A stretch of 64,000 nucleotides of DNA from Siphonodentalium dalli. Taxonomy: Eukaryota; Mollusca; Scaphopoda; Gadilida; Siphonodentaliidae. This document shows positions 33,829 through 46,613 of the stretch, piece after piece; positions within the stretch are counted from its first letter, which is position 1, and the number at the start of each line of letters is the position of its first letter. The stretch is taken from contig CP136069.1 of the NCBI GenBank assembly GCA_032622095.1, positions 870,001 through 934,000 of the forward strand, written 5' to 3'. Below the pieces are notes generated by a model. That model did not search any database. It was not told where the DNA came from and was given only the letters and a program-made list of their open reading frames with translations. The translations under genes were made by a program, and so were the position numbers.

Positions 33829-36478
33829 ATCTTTAGGTGAGCCTGTACACATGACTGTAACTCATGGGGCTCCCAATGGGGAATGATACTTACCCAGCTT
33901 TAGGTGAGCCTACACATGACTGACTCATGGGGCTCCTAATGGGGAATAATACTTAACCAGCTTTAGGTGAGCCTACACATGACTAATTCATGGGGCTCCT
34001 AATGGGGAATAATACCTACCCAGCTTTAGGTGAGCCTACACATGATTGTAACTCATGGGGCTCCTAATGGGGAATAATACCTACCCAGCTTTAGGTGAGC
34101 CTGTACACATGATTGTAACTCATGGGGCTCCCAATGGGGAATAATACTTACCCAGCTTTAGGTGAGCCTACACATGACTGACTCATGGGGCTCCTAATGG
34201 GGAATAATACTTACCCAGCTTTAGGTGAGCCTACACATGACTAACTCATGGGGCTCCTAATGGGTAATAATACTTAACCAGCTTTAGGTGAGCCTACACA
34301 TGATTGTAACTCATGGGGCTCCTAATGGGGAATAATACCTACCCAGCTTTAGGTGAGCCTACACATGACTGACTGACTCATGGGGCTCCTAATGGGGAAT
34401 AATACTAAACCAGCTTTAGGTGAGCCTACACATGACTGTGACTCATGGGGCTCCCAATGGGGAATAATACTTAACCAGCTTTAGGTGAGCCCTACACATG
34501 ATTGTAACTCATGGGGCTCCTAATGGGGAATAATACTTACCCAGCTTTAGGTGAGCCCTACACATGACTGACTCATGGGGCTCCTAATGGGGAATAATAC
34601 TTACCCAGCTTTAGGTGAGCCTACACATGACTAACTCGTGGGGCTCCTAATGGGGAATAATACTAAACCAGCTTTAGGTGAGCCTACACATGACTGTGAC
34701 TCATGGGGCTCCTAATGGGGAATAATACTTAACCAGCTTTAGGTGAGCCTACACATGACTAACTCATGGGGCTCCTAATGGGGAATAATACTTAACCAGC
34801 TTTAGGTGAGCCCACACATGACTGACTCATGGGGCTCCCAATGGGGAATAATACTAAACCAGCTTTAGGTGAGCCTACACATGACTGTGACTCATGGGGC
34901 TCCTAATGGGGAATAATACTAAACCAGCTTTAGGTGAGCCCACACATGACTGACTCATGGGGCTCCCAATGGGGAATAATACTAAACCAGCTTTAGGTGA
35001 GCCTACACATGATTGTAACTCATGGGGCTCCTAATGGGGAATAATACTTACCCAGCTTTAGGTGAGCCCTACACATGACTGACTCATGGGGCTCATAATG
35101 GGGAATAATACTTAACCAGCTTTAGGTGAGCCCACACATGACTGACTCATGGGGCTCCCAATGGGGAATAATACTTACCCAGCTTTAGGTGAGCCTACAC
35201 ATGACTAACTCATGGGGCTCCTAATGGGGAATAATACTTAACCAGCTTTAGGTGAGCCCTACACATGACTGACTCATGGGGCTCCTAATGGGGAATAAAA
35301 CTTAACCAGCTTTAGGTGAGCCCTACACATGACTGACTCATGGGGCTCCTAATGGGGAATAATACTTAACCAGCTTTAGGTAAGCCCACACATGACTGTG
35401 ACTCATGGGGCTCCTAATGGGGAATGATACTAAACCAGCTTTAGTTGAGCCCTACACATGATTGTAACTCATGGGGCTCCTAATGGGGAATAATACTTAA
35501 CCAGCTTTAGGTGAGCCTACACATGACTAATTCATGGGGCTCCCAATGGGGAATAATACTTACCCAGCTTTAGGTGAGCCTACACATGACTGACTCATGG
35601 GGCTCCCAATGGGGAATAATACTTACCCAGCTTTAGGTGAGCCTACACATGACTGACTCATGGGGCTCCTAATGGGGAATAATACTTAACCAGCTTTAGG
35701 TGAGCCCTACACATGACTGACTCATGGGGCTCCTAATGGGGAATAATACTTAACCAGCTTTAGGTGAGCCCTACACATGACTGACTCATGGGGCTCCTAA
35801 TGGGGAATAATACTTAACCAGCTTTAGGTGAGCCCACACATGACTGTGACTCATGGGGCTCCTAATGGGGAATAATACTTACCCGGCTTTAGGTGAGCCT
35901 ACACATGACTAACTCATGGGGCTCCTAATGGGGAATAATACTTAACCAGCTTTAGGTGAGCCCTACACATGACTGACTCATGGGGCTCCTAATGGGGAAT
36001 AATACTAAACCAGCTTTAGGTGAGCCTACACATGACTGTGACTCATGGGGCTCCTAATGGGGAATAATACTAAACCAGCTTTAGGTGAGCCCTACACATG
36101 ATTGTAACTCATGGGGCTCCTAATGGGGAATAATACCTACCCAGCTTTAGGTGAGCCCTACACATGATTGTAACTCATGGGGCTCCTAATGGGGAATAAT
36201 ACCTACCCAGCTTTAGGTGAGCCCTACACACGACTGACTCATGGGGCTCCTAATGGGGAATAATACTTAACCATCTTTAGGTGAGCCCTACACATGATTG
36301 TAACTCATGGGGCTCCTAATGGGGAATAATACTTACCCAGCTTTAGGTGAGCCTACACATGATTGTAACTCATGGGGCTCCTAATGGGGAATAATACCTA
36401 CCCAGCTTTAGGTGAGCCTACACATGATTGTAACTCATGGGGCTCCTAATGGGAATAATACTTACCCAGCTTTAGTTT
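33829..36478 (+). repeat. Minisatellite, ~62-67-bp unit, about 42 copies
   Basis: Unit: AATAATACTTAACCAGCTTT, AGGTGAGCCYACACATGACT, GACTCATGGGGCTCCTAATG, GGG. First spacing 63, then 63 and 65 bp. Variation is concentrated at ACTTAACC / ACTTACCC / ACTAAACC / ACCTACCC and at GACTGACT / GATTGTAACT. GAGCCC and GGGCTC within one unit can pair into a hairpin. Near-identity of units suggests recent homogenisation. Confidence 0.97.
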
Positions 36479-36627
36479 AAACGTATTTTATTTTAACCAA
36501 TATAATGTACAAAGTTCACGGTATGATGATGAAAGATATTGATGGTTATAATGGGATTTGGCAGTAAGAATAGTGCTTATCTTAAGCCATCTCCTACACA
36601 TATCAAATAATGAATGGTGAACGTCAG
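36479..36627. other. ~150-bp insertion inside the minisatellite
   Basis: Unrelated sequence (begins TTTAAACGTATTTTATTTTA) interrupts a unit between CAGCTTTAG and CTTTAGGTGAGCCC. Could be a small retroposed fragment; no clear target duplication. Confidence 0.6.
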
Positions 36628-36840
36628 CTTTAGGTGAGCCCTACACATGAGTGACGCATGGGGCTCCCAATGGGGAATAATACTTACCCAGGTTTAGGAG
36701 AGCCCTGTCCATGACTCGGACCCAAGGGTCTCCAATGGGAATACTTACCCAGCTTTAGGTGAGCTTAAACATTACTGACTCATGGGGCTCCCAATGGGGA
36801 ATAATACTTACCCAGCTTTAGGTGAGCCCTGTACATGACT
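36628..36840 (+). repeat. Minisatellite, diverged distal units
   Basis: About three further units with more substitutions than the main array, as expected at an array edge. Confidence 0.9.
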
Positions 36841-38055
36841 CTGAGTCTTATCGGTCCATATAGATTATTGGATAGAGCTGTGGAGACGACAGACACAAGT
36901 GACACTGGGCTGGCCTTGAACATGACTACAAGCGTGACCATGTTGAACTTGACATGATGAATGCCATCGCCACCTTTCATATAGAAGTTACACCAGCCTT
37001 TAGCGGAGATAAAGTTAGATAACTCTACTGCATCCTTGCAACATCATCTCTGATTTAGGATCTGAAAGGATATAACTTTTTATCACGCTGCCCTATTAGA
37101 TTGACCAATGAGAATGGAGATCTACTGGCTGGAGATGAGGGATATTAGGTGATTGACACCGACCCCAATATTGAAAGCCCCAGGGGATATGGATTCATAT
37201 GGGTTCGATAGGTGTCAGCTTGTTTTATCTTGGAACTCAGCCAACACAAGCATATCTACGGTGTAATATGGCGCCAAGAAAAGGGATGACTTTAAAAAAC
37301 ATAGTACCATGCACCCATACCTGCAATTGATATATTTAACAAACTCTAAAGACACTTAAACTATCAAACTCAAGTTGTTAACATACTTATCTATGAGTCA
37401 CTGACTGAATGAGTTGAAGTGTAACTGTGAAGTTACAGAACTTAACCCTTTCATGACGGGAGTTGCGCTGATGCAGCATTAAAGATCCTGTGCCAGTTCG
37501 TTCTTTTGTATATGAGAGTTGTCCATAGGGAGCTTCGCATATATGAGAGAATGCACTGGCTTCTAATGTCATGGTAAATATTGTTAGGCCATTGTATTAT
37601 CTTATGTATGTGAGGCTCTGTATGAGAGACTCATATATAAGAGAATGCTATGGAACAGGGTTTTTTCGGAAAATCTTTGAGATTAATACTGGCTAATCGG
37701 CACAAATTGCACTGTAACTTACAGACTATGAGGCTGAATTTGTTTAGTTGTAACCATTCTATTATTATTTGTTTTCACAATTTATTCAATGATATAAATT
37801 GATTCCAGAGGACTACACATAATCATTGTTTGACATGTGACATTCATTCTGAAAATGATATATTATATAAAATTTCTATAGAAACTTCTTCACATAGATT
37901 CTATTTCTTTTTTAATTTAGTTTCTCTATATATCCCAAATAGGCAGACAACACATTGCATATTCGAGGTTCCCGATGGGTGTACATCACAATATTGACTA
38001 TTTGGGAACTTCCATCTGAGTCTACATGTATGTCTCCCATAGCAGGAGAGGCCAT
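36841..38055. other. No gene; dispersed repeat at 37500-37680
   Basis: Contains a repeat of the 'catatataagagaatgca' type at about 37535-37660. The ORF 36780-36980 begins inside the minisatellite. Nothing else supported. Confidence 0.5.
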
Positions 38056-38140
38056 GCAGAATGAGGTCCCCAGAGGGTGAGAAATTAGTGATGCTAGCCC
38101 GCTATGCATGATAGCTTGACTAAATTCACCATCATTCTGC
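38056..38140. repeat. Hairpin palindrome unit P4
   Basis: GCAGAATGAGGTCCCCAGAG on the left; the right arm is shortened (AAATTCACC directly followed by ATCATTCTGC), followed by AAATGACAGGCAC as at P2. Confidence 0.75.
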
Positions 38141-39257
38141 AAATGACAGGCACACTAAACTCAGACTTGATCCACAATATATGTTCGCATTAAATTCACT
38201 TATATAGCCTCCAAACACACACATACGAAGAGACAAACTGTCCAAAATGGTCTCGCATTTTATTATTTGGTAACTGATTTTGAATTGTATTATAAGTTTG
38301 GGAGTAGAACCTATTTTCACATCTTGCATCTAGATTAATGATTAACTTGTATTTTCTATTCAAATATAATCCGAAATAACAATTAAAACGTAAATGGAAA
38401 TGTATGTAAAAGATACAATTAGAGATATTCGATCTGACCTATGATTTAATTACTATTGAGCAGGTGTCTTAAAACTCTCAATTAAACCCTTCATCATACA
38501 ATTTTTCTGATTGTAGGATCCATTAAAAAATAGCCAGGTTAACATATGAATACAAACAAAATACTTAGATTAACTGGTAGTCATGTTACAGTAGCAGAGA
38601 ATGTCAATTATATACTTAGGCTAGAAAAATGTGTTATTAATTACTAACAAATAACACCTGAAATTAGAAAATACATTAAACCTAATAAAAGGTGCAAAAT
38701 CATATGATATACTTAATTATTGCAGCCATACATAGAAATCACAAATCACATCGTTCGTGACAGATATATTGCCATCTCTATGGATGTTTAACAACAGTTA
38801 CAGTAGGAGAGGCGATGTATGGGGACACACCGAGTGGCCACGCCATGTCAATAATGTATAATGAAGCACTCACCTTGGTTTGGTGACCTGATATCTAGTG
38901 GCAGCTAATCTGACTTGCAGCAGCAGTTACGCTGATACTTCCCTCTCTCACATCATCTGTATCGGCAACATACTGTCATACACGGACCAGATTTAGAGAC
39001 GATGGATGGTCCTTGTATCCAGAAACCCTCAATGACTTTCAGGCAGTCAACATCCTTATGTAGATCGATACACCATTCAAAGCATTACCTTCCCTGACAA
39101 CATAATGCCATAATAATACATGGTCTTCCTGTAGCAACAGACATTTATTTGCATTTGAATCAACATCTGAGCTGAAATGAGATTGGACAAAAGGTTGAAA
39201 TAGGAAGAGAAAAGCAAAAATAAATAGAGAATACCTACAGTGTTAGTTTGAATACCG
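38141..39257. other. No recognised feature
   Basis: AT-rich DNA without supported gene or repeat. Confidence 0.5.
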
Positions 39258-39537
39258 AAATATATCATGAGTGTCTGGAGAGAAATATATCATGAGTGTC
39301 TGGAGAGAAATATCTCAGGAGTGTCTGGAGAGAAATATCTCATGAGTGTCTGGAGAGAAATATCTCAGGAGTGTCTGGAGAGAAATATCTCAGGAGTGTC
39401 TGGAGAGAAATATCTCAGGAGTGTCTGGAGAGAAATATCTCAGGAGTGTCTGGAGAGAAATATCTCATGAGTGTCTGGAGAGAAATATCTGATGAGTGTC
39501 TGGAGAGAAATATCTCGTGAGTGTCTGGAAAGAAATA
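39258..39537 (+). repeat. Minisatellite, 25-bp unit, about 11 copies
   Basis: Unit GAGTGTCTGGAGAGAAATAT plus CTCAG/CTCAT. The period of 25 is not a multiple of 3, so the array is open in several frames and produces ORFs with a 25-residue superrepeat (39267-39470, 39296-39520). These are artefacts. Confidence 0.97.
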
Positions 39538-39801
39538 TAAAATTTTCGCGAGCGGTTGCAAGCCATGAATTAGATGTTTCTGGTACTCAAACAAACTGTA
39601 GGTATTCTTTTTTTATTATATGCACCTAATTAAAGCTCAAAGTCGCTAAGCTATGAGGCATTTTGACTTTTAATAGTACAGAAATTTGAAGAATACTTCC
39701 TATTAACCTTAAATGCGCAATTACCCAGATAAAGCAACAAGATTCGTGCACAGAAATGAAACACGGAATCAAAACTAATAAGTCTCCATGTCACTATGAG
39801 T

Positions 39802-40965
39802 TAGGGTCCTGCGAATATTCGATATTCGATTCGAGATTCGATTCGAAAGTCAAATTCGACTCGAAATTTCCAACTCGAAATTTCGAATATATTCTGACAA
39901 AAAAGTAGGCTGTTTACAAATATGAATATATGCAGCTTATAATTCTTATTGTACATCGCGAAAGTTTGCATGATATTAAATATAATTATAGCCAGTAATT
40001 AGACACTATAGGACGACTAAATGCATCTGAATTCTAGCTTTGAACATGGTAGCCAAAAGCTCGGAGATCGCTGATGGACCGAAGCATGTAAATTATAATA
40101 CTGAGCAACGTTGTCATTTTACTATTTAAGTTTCATTTCCAAACAGGGGCGGCAGGAAGACGGTCTATTTGGCCATGCCGGTCATGTACAATATAATCAT
40201 GTTTATTTCTGAATATTTCACTGTCAGCATTATGTTTGTAAATATTGTACAAAATAAACAATCAATCAAAAAACCGCTAGCATTATCCGCTGTCTATACG
40301 TCTCAGATTCCGCGTTATGTAATATCGCTGAGAATGCAAAGAACAGGTGTTCCTGGCGTCAAAAAGTTTTCGTTTTAAATTGACTTTCAGTTTCGGAGCG
40401 TTCCTTGAAACTTGACAATTTGTCGTCCGTTATTCATGTTTATTTTAAACATGATAAAAGCTGCGTGCAGTGATGGAACTTACACATGTGATGAATGCAA
40501 CATGGTATATAAATCGCAAGCGTCTAGGACAAAGACCCATCTAAGCATCCCCTGCGACTGTTGTTGCATCTTCAAGTTTATAACAACGGGTGTTTCCCAG
40601 TGCCGATTTGCAATTGTGCATGTACATGCAAACTCAAAAAATTGCACGTGATTTTAATTCCGATAATCCGTTTAGTGGTTATATATTTAATCGTCGTGAT
40701 GATGCATGGACGTTTTAATGTTTCATTTCTCTCGACAATTCTCAATTGAAGTTAATAGTATCAGGAACGACGGTTGATCGCCACATAAGTTATGATGGAA
40801 CTTCATGGAAGTTCATAGAACGTTTCACAAATCGTCTAATCATTGACATTAAATGCCTAATTGAGAATGCAACACACAAGTATGATTCGATTCGATATTC
40901 CATTCGATTTCTTTGAATCGATTCGATATTCGATTCGATCAAAATCTCCAATTCGCAGGACCCTA
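39802..40965 (+). mobile_element. hAT element, family H1, copy 2 (1164 bp)
   Basis: Same TIR (TAGGGTCCTGCGAAT) as 3122-4487, opposite orientation. CTATGAGT at 39794-39801 and 40966-40973 is a perfect 8-bp target duplication. It lacks the internal ~120-bp tandem duplication of copy 1. The BED-finger ORF is at 40412-40651 on the plus strand. Confidence 0.95.
40412..40651 (+). pseudogene. BED-finger ORF remnant, H1 copy 2
   Basis: Starts MTICRPLFMFILNMIKAACS and reads TYTCDECNMVYKSQASR then TKTHLSIP. The first Cys pair is intact, but a deletion relative to copy 1 removes QHYINRL with the closing His. It therefore cannot form a complete finger. Compared with copy 1, Cys-to-Tyr and Ser/Arg changes show independent decay. 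Confidence 0.55.
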
Positions 40966-40973
40966 CTATGAGT

Positions 40974-41457
40974 ATAGCTGAGCGTATCACATCACTTTAA
41001 GCTAATAGTTATCATAGCACATAAAACCGTTCGTCCTTCAACAATATTCTTCAAATTGTTTTACCATTTCCCAGCACAAAATCAAAATATTTTATATTGT
41101 ATAATATAGTTGCTAACTAACCAGAGAACTCTCTCATCTAATTTTCTTCACACTTGGCGGCTCACCTCCAGCTGTTTTAGAGAACTCACAACCTACAAAT
41201 TACACAAATATTGTCCTTATTCGGAATGACTTACCAGAAATCCAAAATAAAAAGAAAGATAACTTCACTCTGTGATAGACTCACCCCACTGACACCAGAT
41301 GGCGTCGACTTAGTTATAACTCTCAACTCACGCATCTGATTTTTTTCTCACTCGCTGATTCACTTCATCCTTACCACCACTGCATGTAAGCTACATGACT
41401 CACCGACATTGTTCTCGACGTTGTCAGCACATGATCCAGGTGACGAGGCTGTGATTT
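40974..41457. other. No recognised feature
   Basis: Short AT-rich interval with no supported gene. Confidence 0.5.
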
Positions 41458-41668
41458 AAACATGATGTCTGCTATCTTCGCCCAGTCAGTATGTGATCAG
41501 TTTAATATTAAAACATGATGTCTGCTATCTTAGCCCAGTCAGTATGTGATCAGTTTAATATTAAAACATGATGTCGCCTATCTTAGCCCAGTCAGTATGT
41601 GATCAGTTTAATATTAAAACATGATGTCTGCTATATTAGCCCAGTCAGTATGTGATCAGTTAATATTA
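41458..41668 (+). repeat. Minisatellite, ~52-57-bp unit, 4 copies
   Basis: Unit: AACATGATGTCTGCTATCTT, AGCCCAGTCAGTATGTGATC, AGTTTAATATTA. The first copy reads CTTCGCCCAG and the third has lost a few bases (GTCGCCTATC). Confidence 0.95.
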
Positions 41669-42743
41669 AAGCTGGAGGGATGGCATCATTCTCACCTCAG
41701 GATAAACCATGATTGATGTTTCAAGGTCATCTGTTATCCTTTGTATGAAGGTGTGGAAGCATCTCTTCAGGTATGTTTAAATAGGTACTAAAGCAGGAAA
41801 GTCAGTAAGAAGGTAAACATCATAATCACCCCCTCACTCTGATGATGTCGCATCTCATGTGGATTAGCCAGGAATGGTCTCCATTAATTGTCACGATGCA
41901 GTCTGCTCTGCTTGTCAGGCCTAGGATGTGAGTGAAGTGCACAAGCTGCCAAAATCATCATCCTCTTTATCTCCCAGACATGTCATGCATCAAACAGTCC
42001 CTTGTCATGTCTGTGCCTAAATCAGTATGAGAGAGGTAAGTACCGGTATTAAGTATACATGTATGCATCTAACATTCCTGGTTATGAGAAGCACATAAAT
42101 AAATTATATAACCATACGTGGTCTCATGACATACATTACGTGGAGGTACCATAAGGAATTTTACTCGAATATTATAGCTGGAGAAGTTACTGCTGATGGA
42201 GTAGTGTGCAGGTTAGAATCCTGTATTATAAGTAAAATAAGGAAAGAAAATATATATAGAAACATAATAAGATACAGTATTCCAGACAGCAGGAATAAAG
42301 TACTAACTGAGTCGAAAGGACAGAGTGAGTTGGGTTCTAAAAAATTAACCACTTACAGGTAAATACTCTTATTCACAGAAAGGTACCACATGTCACAGCA
42401 TCTTCTTTGAGTATTTTAGTCCTTCGAATTTGAAAAACGCTGGTGCGCAGTTTATTGTGCGCATGATTTTGGATCCAGGCGCACAATTTTGCTTTGGTGC
42501 ACCTAATGGGAAATATAAGTTATAACCGATACATGTGCATGTAAACATATACATAATAGTTTATTACACTCAAATAACATTGCTTTGTTCTACTTTAATA
42601 AAATAAATCTTCAAACAAAAAGTTTATTATTGGTTTACTTCAACAAAAAGTTCCTTCCTGTTGGCGAATTGGTAATCTGTACCATTTACTCTTTGCTGTT
42701 TCGTAAGGAGTAGGACAGGTCTGTTCAATTGTAACATGGAGCT
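41669..42743. other. No gene
   Basis: Includes one copy of the 'gttactgctgatggagtagtgtgcaggttagaatcc' phrase at about 42186-42222 that recurs in 43.5-45.3 kb. The ORF 42126-42362 reads through it. Confidence 0.5.
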
Positions 42744-42752
42744 ATTACCATG

Positions 42753-43058
42753 GCTAAAGGGGTCACTCTCGCCAAAAAAGTGCTGAAGGGTACACAGGGT
42801 TTGGAAATGAGCTGAAGGGTACATATGGTTTGTGATCGACACGAACACCGTTACTTGAATTGTGTTTATGAAAGTCTGGTGCCCATTAGCAGTTTGTTTT
42901 CAGTACATTTTAATATTCTTTGGAACGTAAACAATCATGGCAGATACGAAAACTGAACGTCCTTTAGAACGACATTTCAAAACCTGTGTACCCTTCAGCA
43001 CATTTTGAAAAACCTGTGTACCCTTCAGCATCTTTTTGATAAGATTTGCCCCTTCAAC
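42753..43058. mobile_element. MULE-like MITE, copy 1 (306 bp)
   Basis: Ends GCTAAAGGGGTCAC ... GCCCCTTCAAC. ATTACCATG at 42744-42752 and 43059-43067 is a perfect 9-bp target duplication, the size made by Mutator-like transposases. The word CTGAAGGGTACACAGG is repeated twice in each arm, inverted between arms. It has no coding capacity. Confidence 0.88.
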
Positions 43059-43067
43059 ATTACCATG

Positions 43068-43510
43068 TGCTTACCAGTATTGAGTGATGATGTAATATAT
43101 TTGATTGTTTTTGACAATGCTGTCTCTTTAATTTTATTGATGATCTATTTGATTGCCTGCGACACAAACGCATTGAACAGTAAGCACAGACCATTACGGG
43201 TTAAAAAACACTCCAGTGTATAACCTTTGATGCTATGACTTCTATGATGATCGTTGTTATCCCAACAATTACTGTTTTGCATTTTATTAAATCATGGAGT
43301 AAACTTAACCAAGATCATGGGGAGTGCAACTTTTTGCGTGATACTTTTAAATTCTGGGTGCACTATGGCGCGCAAGAGCAAAATCGAAGGACTGGTATTT
43401 ATATGCAGTTCTGAAACAATAATTCACTACATGGTAATGATCATTGACTAAATTGATTAAATATAATTATATATTAGTTAATTAGTAAGGCATGCTAGAG
43501 AAGCATGAGT
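43068..43510. other. No recognised feature
   Basis: AT-rich; chance ORFs. Confidence 0.5.
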
Positions 43511-46206
43511 GGATTCAGTGGACTCACCAGGATCACATTGAATCATTCTCATGACACTATGATGACAGGTAGGAACCAAAACAATTCAACTATACAGAAC
43601 AAATAAAGGTATAGAAACTATAGAAACTTATAAAAAGTAAAGGTAAGTGTGTACAGTCATGCAGGTTAAAATTCTTACTTAGAAACTTATAAAAAAAATA
43701 TTGATTCTAAGACACCGATTTCTGCATAATCAAAGTTGTTTTGTGTATTTCTATCCCCAGAGGCTCTGGAGAAATGAACCATGCATTCATCGTCTCAACA
43801 GCAATGGAAATAAAGAAAGGTTTAATAAAATTTGGATCCAATGCATTATTGGGTGGTGTAAAATTGTTGAATTATTTTTAAAAAGCGTAATACTATTGGA
43901 AATGAAACAAACATGTGCTCATGTATAAATTTCATACAATCCAACAGGGGTTTGTATGATGGGTGATGTATATTAAATATAATTCAATGGTATACGGTTG
44001 TCTTTATTTGGTTTCTTCAAGTAGGAATTTTAATTTAACGATCCGCATTTTTCATATGAATTCCGTGATATTGCTATAACCGGATGCAATCCATAAAAAT
44101 ATCTACATGCGTTGGTAGCATGTTGCTTTCAGTCCAATTTAAAATTAGTAACAAGAACCACAACATTCCATATTCTATTGAGTAAACTACCAATTTTGCC
44201 TTGGTTTAGTTGGAATATTCAATAAAATGGTTTGAGAACACAAAATAAAATGGGCACTCGGGTGACACTGGGTTGAAATATAACCTAGTTATTAATCACA
44301 TCCTTGGTGTAGGAAATAAAACATAAAAATAAAATATGCCTGCCCTTGTTGCGTCAGAAGAAAAATTGTCCTACTATATTATACAGAGAATAAGAGAAGA
44401 AATATCACTGGTGTGTTGAGAGATATGCGGGTCAGAATCTCTACAGATTAAAAAGTCAGACTCATGACAGGTACCAGGAAGTTTTTCTCCATAATATGAC
44501 AACATAAAAGCATAAACAGTAATGCTGGTGTTAGGATCAGTACAACATACCAAGCTGCACATGACGTCGACATCGCGGAACAGAGAAGCTCATAAATTAT
44601 AGAACCTAATGGTCTCATTGCATACATGATTGTACCTGAAGGAGTCATGTTCTACTATAGCCAGAGGACATGACATCACGTTATTCCTGCTGGAGTAGAG
44701 TGTGCAGTTTACAATATTCTATTTTAGGAACTTATTGTACAAAGATGCACACAACAGTAAGATAACTATTTGTATCACAGAATGTACACATTGAAGGTAA
44801 GTATATATGTAGACAGTAAGAAACCTCTTTACTAGAGTATATGTACATGGAGACTGCACCTACAAATGGTGGTGAGTGGGGGGGTGACAGCGAGAGTTCT
44901 ATTTGTAAATTGTATTCAAGGGTGGCTAGAAATATCACAAAAAGTGAGGCGGAGAGTGGTGATGTAGAAGATGGTGAAGTAGAGAGTGGTGAGGCATATA
45001 GTGAGTGGGTGGTCACGTTACAGGTAGGAACCAAAAGGAGTCTATTACATGGAGAACATAACAGTTATTCCTGCTGGAGTCGAGTGTGTAGAGAGTGGTT
45101 AGAATCCCTACTTACTGTACAGTCATGAATATAATGGTAGAGTTATCTGGATTACATGGTACATTTTTATCAATTTATAGAAGCAGATTGTTTGTGCGAA
45201 CATGACAGATAGGAACCTATAAATAATAAAGGCAACTTATTCCTGATGAAGTAGAGTGTGCAGAAGTAAGTATGAGGAACTTAAGGTAAGTAAGATTACA
45301 GAAAAACAGTTAATTTCACATATTGAAATTACTTTGGGTGAATGAGGTGTTTCCTGAAATACAGTTAATTTCACATATTGTTGGTGGGAGGTTTTCATAA
45401 TTATAGAAGCTGATGGTTAGTGAGTCTCGTGACAAGTAGGTACCGGAATGTAAATAGAAGAGAATTAGTCATTAATTTAGTCGGTCTCACAACTGGACTC
45501 TTTAGGGAATATCCAACCACTTTCTGTTTGATACTGATAGTGAATGGTGAGTTTACTCGAATGCACATTTCACATATTGTTGGTGGGAGGTTTTTATAAT
45601 TATAGAAGCTGATGGTTAGTGAATCTCGTGACAGATAGGTACCGGAATGTAAATAGATGAGAATTAGTAATAAATTATGTTCATACACAGAGATGCTGCA
45701 TAGTGTGAGAGGACGGTACATTTATAACTGTGTGACATGAAGGTAAGTATAATAGAGGGCAGTGAGAACCATGTTTACTGCAGTACATTAGTCAAGGTTA
45801 ATGTTGAAATTCCCGGAATATATATAACATGAGTAAATTCACTCAGATTTAATGGAGGTTGCATTTACAAGGATAGTACGTAGCTACACATTCCAGGTGA
45901 TGGCAGGTGAGTGATGAATGAGAGGAATATTTCAGAAAAAAATGGTATTTGATTCTCAGGCACCGCAACATTGAAATAAATGGCCTGCATTGGATGGTTT
46001 TCAATTTTTGATATTATATATGACCAAACAAATAGTAGAAAAATTAAAAAAAAGACAAATTATTAGTATGTTTTAATCAACAGGTCCATATATATTGAGC
46101 ATTGCCTGAGAATCAATCAATTTAATTTTGTTGCCCTCATACGACTCAAATAACTAACCTGATGAACTGAAGGAATGATCTCCAAAAACTGCCTGCTTCA
46201 AACTTC
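43511..46206 (+). repeat. Field of degenerate repeats downstream of the TRIM-like exon
   Basis: The phrases 'atgacaggtaggaacc' and 'ttattcctgctggagtagagtgtgcag' recur at about 43563, 44465, 44683, 45022, 45062, 45212 and 45237. A ~106-bp block at 45375-45480 is repeated at 45571-45676 with about 93 percent identity. The ORFs here (for example 44841-45128, 45401-45721) are readings of these repeats. No gene seen. Confidence 0.65.
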
Positions 46207-46220
46207 ACAATCCTGAGACA

Positions 46221-46612
46221 CCACCTCATTCACAGTAGATCCTCTCTGGTAAATCTGGCTTCTCTTATCACCACGGTATACACTACATATACATAACAAC
46301 CCATGACATCCTCACTCACAGCATGTTACATTCCTCTCTGTGGACTGTGCTGGTAAATATGGATTCTATCATCACCACAGTATACACTACCATGACGAGT
46401 CGGAGGTGAATGAACACAGATGGATCCTGTCCTTCCTAATCAGCAGTGCGAGTAAGTAATAACCATCAGCAGCACATAACAACTGACGGCATGTTACACT
46501 CCTCCCTGTGGATTCTACCCTCAATGAGTACATATGTAATAACAACCAACGATGAGCCAGCAACATAACCGACACAGCATGCAGCAACCCTCGAAATCCT
46601 CACCCACAGCAG
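46221..46612 (-). pseudogene. Three decayed copies of the TRIM-like gene 3' end
   Basis: Minus strand. At about 46326-46380 the reading DDRIHIYQHSPQRGM then stop parallels the true end (DNRILIYQRGPQEGD, stop). At about 46235-46290 it is DKRSQIYQRGSTV, and at about 46495-46520 PQGGV then stop. Upstream, RLVMVVYT of the 46.33-kb copy matches RLVVGCYN of the intact exon, in a shifted frame. So the last ~25 codons and adjacent 3' sequence have been tandemly duplicated downstream and have decayed. Confidence 0.7.
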
Positions 46613-46613
46613 G

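Noticed and set aside
39267-39520. Two repetitive ORFs with a 25-residue superrepeat
   Set aside because: They are readings of a 25-bp minisatellite; three units make 75 nt, hence open frames. No start context or family.
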